IMG/VR virus record: IMGVR_UViG_3300044980_000198
Coordinates: 1 to 22,608 of that record
Reading direction: 5' to 3' (one strand)
Source of the DNA: a virus
DNA length: 22,608 nucleotides
Each line of letters begins with the position of its first letter. Within the stretch, counting starts at the first letter, position 1. Both the position numbers and the translations under genes were made by a program. The notes beneath the pieces were generated by a model. That model did not search any database. It had not been told where the DNA came from and worked only from the letters and a program-made list of their open reading frames with translations. Shown here in pieces: positions 1 through 6,359 of this stretch.

Positions 1-1
1 G

Positions 2-196
2 GCCGAGGCCGGCGTTCCGCTGGCGGTGGCCATGAGTTACGCCGGGCACATGACGCAGCGCATGCAGCAGCACTACACCGCGATTTGCAGCTCGGCGCAG
101 CGCGAGTGGGGAGAGCAGGTCTGGGCATCGCAGCCGATTAAGAAGCCTCCCGTTGCCCAGATCGAGCCGTTTGTCAGGCGTCAAAAGGCGGGATGA
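2..196 (+). CDS. int: Tyrosine site-specific recombinase (integrase), C-terminal end only
   Basis: Frame 2 is open from the window edge to TGA at 194-196 and gives 64 residues. It contains SYAGHMTQRMQQHYTAI, the terminal box of tyrosine recombinases: the Gly-His pair near residue 15 and, nine residues on, the tyrosine that would be the nucleophile. The Arg of box I and the HxxR of box II would lie left of the window. Enzymes of this family cut and rejoin phage and host DNA at att sites through a 3'-phosphotyrosine bond. The gene points at, and stops about 180 bp before, a tRNA 3'-half that is the obvious target site. The tail after the Tyr (about 40 residues, ending VRRQKAG) is longer than in minimal integrases but not abnormal. 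Identity as a tyrosine recombinase is fairly sure; the subfamily cannot be judged. Confidence 0.85.
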   Translation, partial: AEAGVPLAVAMSYAGHMTQRMQQHYTAICSSAQREWGEQVWASQPIKKPPVAQIEPFVRRQKAG

Positions 197-252
197 CGGC
201 CTTGGCTGTACCACTTCGGTAACTGGGAAATATGTCTTGTTTTACACAGTTC

Positions 253-474
253 TGCAAATTTGCACTTGACGGCGATTTAATTTCGGAGGAGAGTTTCATT
301 CAGTCGCAGCCAATTTTAAAGAAACGAGCAGCGGTTACTTTTATCAGGCCGACGGTCAACCCGGGACTGACCCGCGTTCTACGAATCAGTAGGCCGGGAG
401 TTCGAATCTCTCCGGGCGCACCATCTTCCTTCCAAAAAGTGGCAACGGCTGCTCGGTTTCCGCGGGAAACGAGC
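253..474. other. Probable attP region with arm-type repeats
   Basis: This stretch lies between the integrase and the first early gene and is AT-richer than its surroundings, at least up to about 345. Three copies of a GAAAC(C)GAGC box sit around the tRNA half: direct copies at 321-329 and 466-474, and an inverted copy with one extra base at 451-460. The last two form a hairpin at 451-474. The first box and the inverted one extend to an inverted pair CGAGCAGC (325-332) and GCTGCTCG (448-455). A perfect 12-bp palindrome TGCAAATTTGCA lies at 253-264. Repeated short boxes on both sides of a core are what arm-type integrase sites look like in lambda-family attP DNA. That they bind integrase is inference. 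I see no clear promoter and no convincing gene in 197-587. Confidence 0.6.
379..423 (+). other. att core: 3' half of tRNA-Arg (anticodon ACG)
   Basis: Reading 5' to 3': anticodon loop CTACGAA (379-385, anticodon ACG at 381-383), 3' anticodon stem TCAGT (386-390), variable loop (391-395), T-stem GGGAG paired with CTCTC around loop TTCGAAT (396-412), acceptor strand CGGGCGC (413-419), discriminator A and encoded CCA (420-423). No matching 5' half (acceptor GCGCCCG, D-arm, 5' anticodon stem) lies just upstream, so this is not a working tRNA gene. Integrases often recombine in the anticodon loop and carry the tRNA 3' end in attP so that the host tRNA is rebuilt on integration. ACTGA at 366-370 could pair with TCAGT across the crossover and act as the second core-type site. 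Confidence 0.82.
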
Positions 475-587
475 CGGAATGCGCATTTTTGCGTATCAGG
501 ATAAGGCCCAGGCCAACGGTCACCGGACCGTAGCTCAGGCGCTTTTCCCTTTTCCGGCCGCCTTTTTGGCTGCGACATGGAGAAACC

Positions 588-1175
588 ATGTCGACACCTG
601 TGTCAACGCAGCCATCAAGAGTGTCTCCCGATCCAGATCCGGTTTCGTCGGACGTTCGGGAGATTGAGAAGGCCTGGGCCGAGGGCGACAGCGCCCACGC
701 CGAGGCCGGGAAACCGCTAACCATCCATGAAGTTGAAGAGCAGGGGTCAGGGAACAGGGGTCAGGGATCTGGGCTTGTCTACTCTGTGCCATCCGGCTTC
801 GTCGCCGCGATCGAAGAGGCCATGGGCATCGCCGGCGACCAGAGCGCCAGGATGCGCCGCGCGGGCGAGTTGCGCGAGTTCCGCGATCGCGCCATCACCG
901 AGCTGGCCGTTGCCGGCGAGCTGCTGCTGCGCGAGTCGATTCAGCAGATCAGCGTGCGATGGTCGCCTGAACCGCGCGATCTGACGACGGTGCAGCGCTG
1001 CAAGCTGTGCAAGCGCATGTCGCGCGTTGGCGTGGCCATCTTCCACGAGTCGCGCTGCACGGTGACACGCTTCGAGCGCGTGCTGGCCCAGGTGTGCAAG
1101 GCCGACCGCGAATGGCGGGATCTGATCGCGGTGATCACTCAACCTGCCGCCGGCGAAGAGGCGGTGCAGGGATGA
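588..1175 (+). CDS. Hypothetical early phage protein with CxxC...HxxxC motif
   Basis: This 195-residue protein starts at ATG 588 with GGAG at 579-582 as ribosome binding site. It is the first gene after the att site. Its stop overlaps the next start as ATGA (1172-1175), so the two are probably translationally coupled. The N-terminal 50 residues are rich in Pro, Ser and Asp and probably disordered. The C-terminal half is helical and Arg/Glu-rich. CKLC and, further on, HESRC (near residues 140-160) could bind one metal ion, but the spacing fits no family I know. Residues about 50-62 (EEQGSGNRGQGSG) are encoded by a copy of the dispersed heptamer repeat, which is carried in frame. I do not recognise the family. 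Confidence 0.7.
   Translation: MSTPVSTQPSRVSPDPDPVSSDVREIEKAWAEGDSAHAEAGKPLTIHEVEEQGSGNRGQGSGLVYSVPSGFVAAIEEAMGIAGDQSARMRRAGELREFRDRAITELAVAGELLLRESIQQISVRWSPEPRDLTTVQRCKLCKRMSRVGVAIFHESRCTVTRFERVLAQVCKADREWRDLIAVITQPAAGEEAVQG
733..770 (+). repeat. Dispersed CAGGGAT heptamer repeat, copy A (forward)
   Basis: Degenerate units of CAGGGGT, CAGGGAA and CAGGGAT lie inside the first early gene and are translated in frame. The leader plus first units, 20 bp at 733-752, are identical to 3909-3928. Confidence 0.75.
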
Positions 1176-2989
1176 GGAAGCGAGGGATCGGGGAACAGGG
1201 ATCAGGGGTCAGCACTCAGGGATTCAGTGCTCAGGGATCAGGGATCCGCGCTGCTGTGGCCGAGATCGAGCCTGCTGCGGCTGTCGACAATGGCTCCGAC
1301 ATTGGGGCGGGGATGTGCGAGCTGCGCGTTTTGCGCGTGGCGGAGTGGAATGCCCGCAAGACGTTCGACCCCAAGTCGATCGCGGAGCTGGCCGACAGCA
1401 TCCGCATGTACGGCATCCAGAACCCGCTGATCGTACGCGAAATACGGGGGCGCGAGCTGGCCGGCGGGGGATTCGAGATCATCGCCGGGCATCGCCGCTT
1501 CAAGGCTGCCCAGCTGATCGGGCTGGCTGAAGTGCCGGTGAGTGTGCGCGAGTACGATGACGCGACGGCGCGCAAGATCTCCATCGTCGACAACCTGCAG
1601 CGCGAAGATGTGCCGCCGATGGAAGAGGCGGTGGGGTTCAGCGAGCTGCTGGCCTCGCTGGGCTCGGCCGAGGCCGTGGCGGCGACGGTGGGCAAAGAGG
1701 TGGCCTATGTGGCCAAGCGGCTCAAGCTGTGCACGCTGGGCGAGCAGCCGAGGCGCGCACTGGCCGAGCGGCTCATCACCATCGACCACGCGCTGCTGCT
1801 GGCTCGCGTCGGCCTCGAGGAGCAGGATCAGGCGCTGAAGTGGTGCCTGGACACGCAGGCGGGAAGCAAGGTTTCGGCCGAAAAGGTGGTCGAGGCCTCG
1901 ATCAAGAATCGCGACGCTGAGGGAGGGTGGAGAACCTGGGAGCCTGAATCCGTACTGCGGCTCAAGGAACATCTCGAGGAAAGCGTCGGCCGCAAGCTGA
2001 GCCGTGCGCCGTGGCGGCTTGACCAGGTGCTTGCCGGCCCGGAGCTGCCGGTCTGCCTGGGCTGCCCGTCGAACACCGCCGACAACACTTCGCTGTTCGG
2101 CGACCTGGCGATCGACGAGGCGACGTGCGCGGACGGCAAATGCTTCGAGGCCAAGCGCGAGCGGTTTGTGCAGATCGCGCTGGCCGATGCCGGCGCACTG
2201 CAGCACGGGCGCAACGGCGAGCCCGCGATCCGCGTGAGCTGGAAGCAGACCAGCGTCGCGCCGCGCAAGAACAAAGAGGGCGACGGCTTCAACCTGTATC
2301 AGACGTTCAAGGCCGGCCAGTGGGTCGAGGCCGCCAAGCAGAGCTGCGGTTTTCTGCGCGCGGCGGTGACGGTGGACTGGTCGGACTCCGGCGATCGCGG
2401 TTACATGGGCGGCAGCAAGAAGCTGCGCAAGCCGGGCGAGCAGATCACGGTGTGTATCGCCGAGGGCTGCAAGGCGCACCGCAAGGAGTGGGAGAAGCCG
2501 AAATCGAGCAACGGCGCCGGCGGTTACGACGCGAAGGCGGAAGAAGAGAAGCGCGAAAAGAAGCGGCTGGCCGCCCTGGCCGAGACCAAGCTGCGGGTGC
2601 GGCTGGCAGGCGAAGCGCTGGACAAGGTGACCAAGCTCTCGAGCGACGTGCTGCGCGCCGTGCTGGCGCAGGCCTACACCTCGAACAGCTCTGAGCGAGA
2701 GTGCCTCAACGCGGCCTGCCCTGGCCTCGTCAAGACAATCGCGTCCGCCAAAACCGACAGCGCGGAGTTTGCGCGGGCGGTTGCGGCTCTGAGCCTGCCC
2801 GATCTTCACGTTGGGAAATACAACGATGCCAGCTCCGGCCGCGGCGAGTTCATCAAGGCCCTGAGACGCCTCGGATACGACGCATCGAAAGCGTGGGAAA
2901 AGCCGAAGGCGGCCGCTCCGGACAAGGCAAAGGCCAAGCCTGCCAAGAAGGCCGCCAAAAAGTCGGCCAAGAAGGGCGGCCGGAAATGA
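1172..2989 (+). CDS. ParB-like protein with zinc cluster and Lys/Ala-rich tail
   Basis: This 605-residue protein starts at ATG 1172, overlapping the previous stop. Residues about 48-140 match the ParB/Spo0J N-terminal domain: VAEWNARKTFDPKSIAELADSI, then EIIAGHRRFKAAQLIG (GHRR in the position of the ParB nucleotide-binding GERR box), then NLQREDVPPMEEA at 141-153. A helix-turn-helix-like stretch follows to about residue 210. CLGC near 295-298 and C...C near 319-324 (ELPVCLGCPSN, then ATCADGKCFEAK) resemble the zinc cluster found in phage and PRTRC-type ParB relatives. The tail after about 575 is mostly Lys, Ala and Pro and should bind DNA non-specifically. No ParA lies in the window, so classical segregation is unproven; DNA binding or nuclease activity is equally possible. 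Residues about 7-26 come from heptamer repeat copy B. Confidence 0.85.
   Translation: MRKRGIGEQGSGVSTQGFSAQGSGIRAAVAEIEPAAAVDNGSDIGAGMCELRVLRVAEWNARKTFDPKSIAELADSIRMYGIQNPLIVREIRGRELAGGGFEIIAGHRRFKAAQLIGLAEVPVSVREYDDATARKISIVDNLQREDVPPMEEAVGFSELLASLGSAEAVAATVGKEVAYVAKRLKLCTLGEQPRRALAERLITIDHALLLARVGLEEQDQALKWCLDTQAGSKVSAEKVVEASIKNRDAEGGWRTWEPESVLRLKEHLEESVGRKLSRAPWRLDQVLAGPELPVCLGCPSNTADNTSLFGDLAIDEATCADGKCFEAKRERFVQIALADAGALQHGRNGEPAIRVSWKQTSVAPRKNKEGDGFNLYQTFKAGQWVEAAKQSCGFLRAAVTVDWSDSGDRGYMGGSKKLRKPGEQITVCIAEGCKAHRKEWEKPKSSNGAGGYDAKAEEEKREKKRLAALAETKLRVRLAGEALDKVTKLSSDVLRAVLAQAYTSNSSERECLNAACPGLVKTIASAKTDSAEFARAVAALSLPDLHVGKYNDASSGRGEFIKALRRLGYDASKAWEKPKAAAPDKAKAKPAKKAAKKSAKKGGRK
1182..1246 (+). 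repeat. Dispersed heptamer repeat, copy B (forward, longest)
   Basis: About nine degenerate CAGGGAT/CAGGGGT units run within the 5' end of the ParB-like gene and are read as Gln-Gly-Ser-Gly-rich peptide. If the gene began after the repeat, the ParB domain would still be whole, so the repeat looks like an added N-terminal extension. Confidence 0.75.
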
Positions 2990-3246
2990 TCCTCCACGCC
3001 GTGTGGGTTTTGCTTCGACAGCTGTTCGATCTGCGGCGCAGGGTGCCGGCTGCGCTGCGCGCTCTCGATGGCATCCCCACTGACGTGATTGTGCGCGCGA
3101 GCCGCTCGACCGTGGGAATCGTGATCCCCTGCGAGCAGTTCGCTGATTTCCAGGAGTTCAAGGCGTGCTGGGAGCAGCATCGCCGGCTGGTCGACACCGG
3201 GTGGAAATCGAACATGGCCAAGCCGGATGTGGAGCGTGTCAAGTGA
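2986..3246 (+). CDS. Hypothetical small protein (86 aa)
   Basis: The ATG at 2986 overlaps the TGA of the ParB-like gene (ATGA), and the gene ends in the GTGA that starts the next gene. The protein begins with a hydrophobic helix (ILHAVWVLLRQLF) followed by Arg-rich sequence, then a mixed domain with TDVIVRASRSTVGIVIPCEQFADFQEFKACW. The first 15 residues could be a short membrane or amphipathic anchor. I recognise no family. The overlaps at both ends are the best support that it is real. Confidence 0.6.
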   Translation: MILHAVWVLLRQLFDLRRRVPAALRALDGIPTDVIVRASRSTVGIVIPCEQFADFQEFKACWEQHRRLVDTGWKSNMAKPDVERVK

Positions 3247-3398
3247 GGCGGCGCTGGGCGATGTATCTGCTCTCCGCCGCGTTCATCGGCTGCTGCGCGG
3301 GCATGCTGGGGTTTCCGCTGATGCAGGAGCTTGTTCTCGGCGGTTACTTTGTGCTGCTCATCGGAGTGCTCTCGCTCACGGATCGGGGTGTCGAATGA
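3243..3398 (+). CDS. Small membrane protein, two predicted helices (51 aa)
   Basis: GTG 3243 overlaps the preceding stop (GTGA), with GGAG at 3231-3234 at good spacing. The only other in-frame start, ATG 3261, has no better site. After a basic start (RRRW) come two hydrophobic stretches, MYLLSAAFIGCCAGMLGF and LVLGGYFVLLIGVLSL, so it should be a two-helix inner-membrane peptide. It ends in an ATGA overlap with the next gene. Function unknown: such peptides in phage early operons include superinfection-exclusion and lysis-timing proteins, but nothing here decides. Confidence 0.6.
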   Translation: MRRRWAMYLLSAAFIGCCAGMLGFPLMQELVLGGYFVLLIGVLSLTDRGVE

Positions 3399-3688
3399 AC
3401 CTTGTCGCATTCAACGCGCAAGCTCTCCGCGAGCTGATCCTGGGCCTGCTGCGCTTCGGTGCGCTCTGGCTGATTCTGGCGCTGATCCTGGTCGTGCTCA
3501 TCCATCTGACGCGGTGCATTGTGTTCATCCACGCACGGCGCCAGCTCTTCCGCATCGAGCACACGCTCAACACGCGCGCCGAAGAGCGCGACGGGCCCTG
3601 GCGTGGGAAGTATCTCAACCGGCCCGAATCCGGCAACCTCGGCGGCCGCGCCGGCGGCGGCTGGGGCGATGGAGGCGACGCGCCATGA
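3395..3688 (+). CDS. Small membrane protein, one predicted helix (97 aa)
   Basis: ATG 3395 overlaps the previous stop, and the last codons overlap ATG 3685. An amphipathic N-terminus leads into a long hydrophobic helix (FGALWLILALILVVLIHL, about residues 22-40). A basic cytoplasmic-looking segment rich in Arg, Glu and His follows, then a Gly-rich tail (GGRAGGGWGDGG). The layout suggests a single-pass protein anchored near its N-terminus with a flexible soluble tail. I do not recognise the family. Confidence 0.6.
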   Translation: MNLVAFNAQALRELILGLLRFGALWLILALILVVLIHLTRCIVFIHARRQLFRIEHTLNTRAEERDGPWRGKYLNRPESGNLGGRAGGGWGDGGDAP

Positions 3689-3912
3689 GCCGCCAGGTGC
3701 GGGTCTGCCGCTTCTGCGGGTGCAGCGACGCGAATCCCTGCGTCGTGTATCCGCTTGGCGAGCGCTGCTGCTGGATGAACGACGAGTGCGACGTGTGCAG
3801 CGGCACGGAATGCCTGAAGAAATGGGTGGCTCAAAAGAAAGAAGCCGCCAGGGCGGAACACCGCAGGCGTGAGAAGGCGGCGAATCGATACCTGCGGCGG
3901 TTGTGCAATTGA
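3685..3912 (+). CDS. Small Cys-rich, probably zinc-binding protein (75 aa)
   Basis: ATG 3685 overlaps the previous stop. Of the first 45 residues nearly a quarter are cysteine: CRFCGCSDANPC, then CCW, then CDVCSGTEC. The Cys pairs (CxxC, CxC, CxxC) suggest one or two zinc-ribbon or treble-clef units, followed by a strongly basic helix (KKWVAQKKEAARAEHRRREKAANRYLRR) fit for nucleic-acid binding. Small proteins opening CxxCGC..NPC are common in temperate phage early regions, with no established role that I know. The stop codon lies inside the 20-bp segment shared with heptamer repeat copy A. Confidence 0.65.
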   Translation: MSRQVRVCRFCGCSDANPCVVYPLGERCCWMNDECDVCSGTECLKKWVAQKKEAARAEHRRREKAANRYLRRLCN

Positions 3913-3946
3913 AGAGCAGGGGTCAGGGGTCAGAGATCAGGGGTAA
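3909..3946 (+). repeat. Dispersed heptamer repeat, copy C (forward)
   Basis: Units CAGGGGT, CAGGGGT, CAGAGAT and CAGGGGT lie between two genes. The first 20 bp equal 733-752. The TGA of the upstream gene (3910-3912) is within this shared segment. The ribosome binding site of the next gene (AAGGAG, 3945-3950) starts at its end. Confidence 0.78.
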
Positions 3947-3958
3947 GGAGAAAAGCGA

Positions 3959-4198
3959 ATGAAAATCACAATTGAAAGCACGTCGCGGATGGTTGAGATC
4001 AGCAATGAGGCCGGCACTTCGCGTTTTCCGGCGCGGGTGTGGGAGGGCGCAACGGAGAGCGGCATCAAGGTGCAATGCCTGGTTACGCGCATCGCAGCGA
4101 ACGCCGGCGAAAACCTCGAAGAGTTTGAGCAGCAGCTCAGCGAGTGCCGCGCGCGGTCGGTCGAAGTCGAGGCCTTTCCGCTGCGGATGATTCTCTGA
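3959..4198 (+). CDS. Hypothetical small protein (79 aa)
   Basis: ATG 3959 has AAGGAG at 3945-3950 as its binding site. The protein is acidic-to-neutral with alternating beta-like stretches (KITIESTSRMVEIS, IKVQCLVTRIA) and then a helix (ENLEEFEQQLSEC). Nothing marks it as membrane or DNA-binding. I do not recognise the family. It is the first gene after the copy C repeat and opens a new sub-cluster, with a 15-bp gap to the next gene. Confidence 0.6.
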   Translation: MKITIESTSRMVEISNEAGTSRFPARVWEGATESGIKVQCLVTRIAANAGENLEEFEQQLSECRARSVEVEAFPLRMIL

Positions 4199-4213
4199 TT
4201 TCTGGAGTTCGAC

Positions 4214-4759
4214 ATGCAATTTTTCAAGGGCAAGCGGCCGGAGTTTTTCTTTCACACGGCGAAGCCGCGGCGCGACAAGCAGACCGGCAAACGCTTTTGG
4301 TGCGTGACGATGATCGTCACCATGCATGCGGACCTGTCGATCAGCTGCGGCGATTGTATTGCGGCGGCGTACAGCTACCTGCTGACCGCCGAGAACCTGG
4401 CCGAGGAAGTGCTGTTGCTGGGCGAGCTGCCCGGCTGCGCGATCACGTATTACGCCCAGGTGGATGACGCCTATCCGGCGCTGCAGCTGGCCGCCGTCGA
4501 CGTGGGCGGCTTTCGTCTGACGCGCAAGAAAGAGACGGTCGAACTGTGGTTCGGCTTTGAGGCCGAGCTCGATACGCCAGGCCTGCACGGCTTCGTGAAG
4601 CAGTTCGTCTATACGCGGCTGTGGGCTGCGTTCACGCCCGGCCAGGGCGAGCTGGGCTTCGATCCCAAAGAACGCAGCGCGGCGGTTGAATCGCCGCTTA
4701 TCGCCAAAGCTGCTGAGCCGAAGAAGCCGGCGAAGAAGCGCGTCAAAGATCCGGGATGA
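4214..4759 (+). CDS. Hypothetical phage protein (181 aa)
   Basis: ATG 4214 has GGAG about 8 bp upstream. The start is basic (FFKGKRPEFFFHTAKPRRDKQTGKRFW). The body is mixed alpha/beta with an acidic centre (LTAENLAEEVLLLGELPG), and the C-terminal tail is Lys/Pro/Ala-rich (KAAEPKKPAKKRVKDPG), much like the ParB-like tail. No catalytic motif is visible. SCGDC near residues 38-42 is a lone CxxC pair. I do not recognise the family; a nucleic-acid-binding role is only a guess from the tail. After its stop, 155 bp up to 4915 hold no convincing gene. Confidence 0.6.
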   Translation: MQFFKGKRPEFFFHTAKPRRDKQTGKRFWCVTMIVTMHADLSISCGDCIAAAYSYLLTAENLAEEVLLLGELPGCAITYYAQVDDAYPALQLAAVDVGGFRLTRKKETVELWFGFEAELDTPGLHGFVKQFVYTRLWAAFTPGQGELGFDPKERSAAVESPLIAKAAEPKKPAKKRVKDPG

Positions 4760-4871
4760 ATACGGGTTCGGCCTCGGGTTGCGGGGCTGAAGGGCGCGGC
4801 GCACCTGGCGTTAGTGAGCAATGACCATATTGGCCGCCACTGCCAGTCGTTGCGCCGCGCTGGATGAAAAA

Positions 4872-4908
4872 GCAGGGATCAGGGATCAGGGATCAGCGAT
4901 CAGCAGGG
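4872..4908 (+). repeat. Dispersed heptamer repeat, copy D (forward, most regular)
   Basis: Three exact CAGGGAT units, one CAGCGAT, then CAGCAGGG lie directly before ATG 4916. The GGGAG at the repeat end (4906-4910) also serves as the ribosome binding site of that gene. Confidence 0.85.
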
Positions 4909-4915
4909 AGAGGCG

Positions 4916-5524
4916 ATGCGAGTCAATGTTTACGCGGAAGAGATGACGAATCGAGTGGAGATCATCTCGAAGCAGATCGACGGTCAGACATTCACAGGGC
5001 TGCGGTTTTATCTCGAGCTGCCCGTCACTGTTCCGGCGCCTACGGACCCCCCGAGCACTGAGCAGGTGAGCGGGCCGTTCATGCATCGGCCTGGAGATGA
5101 CGATTCGGCAGCGGTGACCTTTTGGGGTAAGCGCGATCTGCGGATTGTGCTGCGGAAGGCTCACGAGCTTCTAAATCAGCACTACGGGTACGGTCCACTC
5201 ACGGCAATCGCGGGGTCTGAACTGATTTCGATCGAGCGCCAGCGGCAGGTGTCGGTCGAGGGCTACGATGCAGCGCATGACGAAGAGCACGACAGGTGCG
5301 AGCTGCTCGATGCTGCGATTTGCTATGCCGGCATGGCCGGGAGCCAGCTGCTTGATGCAGATGCCGGCGTCGACGCGCGGGAGGGATTGCTCGAATGTTG
5401 GCCGTGGGAACGGGCATGGTGGAAGCCGGACGACAGTCCTGTCCGCAACCTCGTGAAGGCTGGCGCTCTGATCGCCGCAGAGATCGACCGCCTGCAGGCC
5501 TTGCGGCTAAAAACTGATCTCTGA
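4916..5524 (+). CDS. Phage protein with conserved helical C-terminal domain, possibly MazG-like
   Basis: This 202-residue protein has a GGGAG binding site just upstream. Residues about 100-200 carry a pattern I have seen in many phage hypothetical proteins: ISIERQRQVSVEGYDAAHDEEHDRCELLDAA, then WPWERAWWKPDDSPVRNLVKAGALIAAEIDRL. The spaced ER..Q, HDEEHD and helical KAGALI..EIDR segments recall all-alpha NTP pyrophosphatases of the MazG kind, which hydrolyse nucleoside triphosphates using Mg2+ held by acidic residues. That link is inference and no EExxD motif is certain. The first 95 residues are of unknown fold. The stop codon TGA (5522-5524) is supplied by the reverse heptamer repeat copy E. 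Confidence 0.65.
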   Translation: MRVNVYAEEMTNRVEIISKQIDGQTFTGLRFYLELPVTVPAPTDPPSTEQVSGPFMHRPGDDDSAAVTFWGKRDLRIVLRKAHELLNQHYGYGPLTAIAGSELISIERQRQVSVEGYDAAHDEEHDRCELLDAAICYAGMAGSQLLDADAGVDAREGLLECWPWERAWWKPDDSPVRNLVKAGALIAAEIDRLQALRLKTDL

Positions 5525-5543
5525 TCCCTGATCCCTGATCCCT
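5515..5543 (-). repeat. Dispersed heptamer repeat, copy E (reverse)
   Basis: On the minus strand this reads as three AGGGATC units and one AGAGATC. It straddles the end of the preceding gene and provides its TGA stop. The following gene begins 9 bp later without a clear ribosome binding site. Confidence 0.82.
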
Positions 5544-5551
5544 CAAAAGCT

Positions 5552-5818
5552 ATGGCTGACGCGAAGCGCAAGACGGACTGGACGAAGACGGGCACGATCG
5601 CCTGGTACGCCAAGTATCTGCGCGAGCAGGCGGGCGCGCTGGCGGTGATGGTGATACGGCGCGACGATGCGGTGCTCTCGGCGGATGCGCTGATTGCGCC
5701 CAGGGACGTGGAGATGCTGATTGCCGACAGGCTTCCCGCGCTGGTGAACGATCTGCGGCTGAGCCGCGAGGAGCGCCGGCCGGCGGCGCGGGTGAGTTTG
5801 GGAGAGGTGCGGGAATGA
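5552..5818 (+). CDS. Hypothetical small protein (88 aa)
   Basis: ATG 5552 follows repeat copy E with no obvious Shine-Dalgarno sequence, so either coupling to the upstream gene or leader-independent starting is needed. The protein is helical and Arg/Ala/Asp-rich (KYLREQAGALAVMVIRRDDAVL, VEMLIADRLPALVNDLRLSREERRPAAR), with no membrane segment and no known motif. I recognise no family. Coding bias resembles its neighbours and it fills the gap cleanly, which is the main support. Confidence 0.55.
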   Translation: MADAKRKTDWTKTGTIAWYAKYLREQAGALAVMVIRRDDAVLSADALIAPRDVEMLIADRLPALVNDLRLSREERRPAARVSLGEVRE

Positions 5819-5860
5819 GCAAACGGCGGTTGAGGGTTTAGCGGCTGAAAGGCGGGGGCG

Positions 5861-5980
5861 ATGTGGCAGATCACGGATCGGAAGTTGCTGGAGAAGCGCG
5901 AGACCGGCGCCTGGGTGTGGATAGGGTGCGTGCTGATTGTGCTGGCTGCCTGCGGGCTTGCCGCTGTGCTTTGGCGGTGA
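5861..5980 (+). CDS. Tiny single-pass membrane peptide (39 aa)
   Basis: ATG 5861 to TGA 5980 encodes a charged start (MWQITDRKLLEKRETGAW) and a single hydrophobic helix to the C-terminus (VWIGCVLIVLAACGLAAVLW). A G-rich stretch 5851-5859 could act as ribosome binding site. Its size is that of phage membrane micro-proteins. It lies in a gap between two genes on the same strand and ends 4 bp before the next start. Function unknown; reality is supported only by its clean helix and fit. Confidence 0.45.
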   Translation: MWQITDRKLLEKRETGAWVWIGCVLIVLAACGLAAVLWR

Positions 5981-5984
5981 AGCG

Positions 5985-6357
5985 ATGAAGGGCAACCCAA
6001 AGAGCCGCAGCGAGCGGCAAAGGGCGTGGGGCAACGGCTCGATCGGGATGCAGCGCGAGGCGGAGAGCGGGCCGACGATGTGGGAGCGCCTGCTCACAGG
6101 ACTGAGCCTGAGCGAAGACGATGCCATCGCCATTCTTGGCCGGAAGCGGGGGGGGGCCGCGAGCGAAGCTGCTCGAATGGATTCGCCGGTCGCGCAACGG
6201 GCACTACGTGCCGGAACCGGTACTGGCCGCCGCGGGCTTGATGACGCATTGGGGCGATGAAGCGGTTTTTGTATCGACGGGTCGCAGGACCAGCTCGAGG
6301 CCGCAGCCTGCGCGGGTTAAGGGTGTGACGGTCAGGATGATGGCAGGCGGGGTGTAG
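5985..6357 (+). CDS. Hypothetical phage protein, frame broken at a nine-G run
   Basis: ATG 5985 opens a frame with protein-like sequence (NPKSRSERQRAWGNGSIGMQ, then MWERLLTGLSLSEDDAIAIL) up to a run of nine G at 6148-6156. Past the run the plausible protein continues in a different frame (GPRAKLLEWIRRSRNGHYVP, then VLAAAGLMTHWGDEAVFVSTGRRT) to TAG 6355-6357, while the original frame turns into Arg/Gly-rich shadow sequence ending at 6260. Removing one G joins the two halves into about 123 residues. The break may be a homopolymer error, a slippery site or real phase variation. A separate second gene at ATG 6121 is less likely. No family recognised. The next gene starts 2 bp on. Confidence 0.55.
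6148..6156. repeat. Poly-G run (9)
   Basis: Nine consecutive G in a coding region mark the point where the reading frame of the surrounding gene changes. Confidence 0.9.
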
Positions 6358-6359
6358 CG

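Noticed and set aside
524-541. CCGTAGCTCAG, like a tRNA 5' D-arm, lying downstream of the tRNA 3' half (permuted tRNA idea)
   Set aside because: No matching GAGC D-stem partner, anticodon stem or 7-base acceptor strand follows. Only the short common motif is shared, so a permuted or split tRNA gene is not supported.
1238-2809. Long open frame on the minus strand opposite the ParB-like gene
   Set aside because: GC-rich third codon positions keep the opposite strand open. The + strand has recognisable ParB motifs and the minus frame gives Arg/Leu/Ala-rich sequence without motifs.
4757-4866. Possible read-through extension of the 181-residue protein past its TGA, or a small gene in 4760-4915
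   Set aside because: The frame after the stop is open for only about 35 codons, has no good start or ribosome site, and matches no family I know.
5815-5841. ATGA-coupled eight-codon frame after the 88-residue gene
   Set aside because: Too short to support as a gene.
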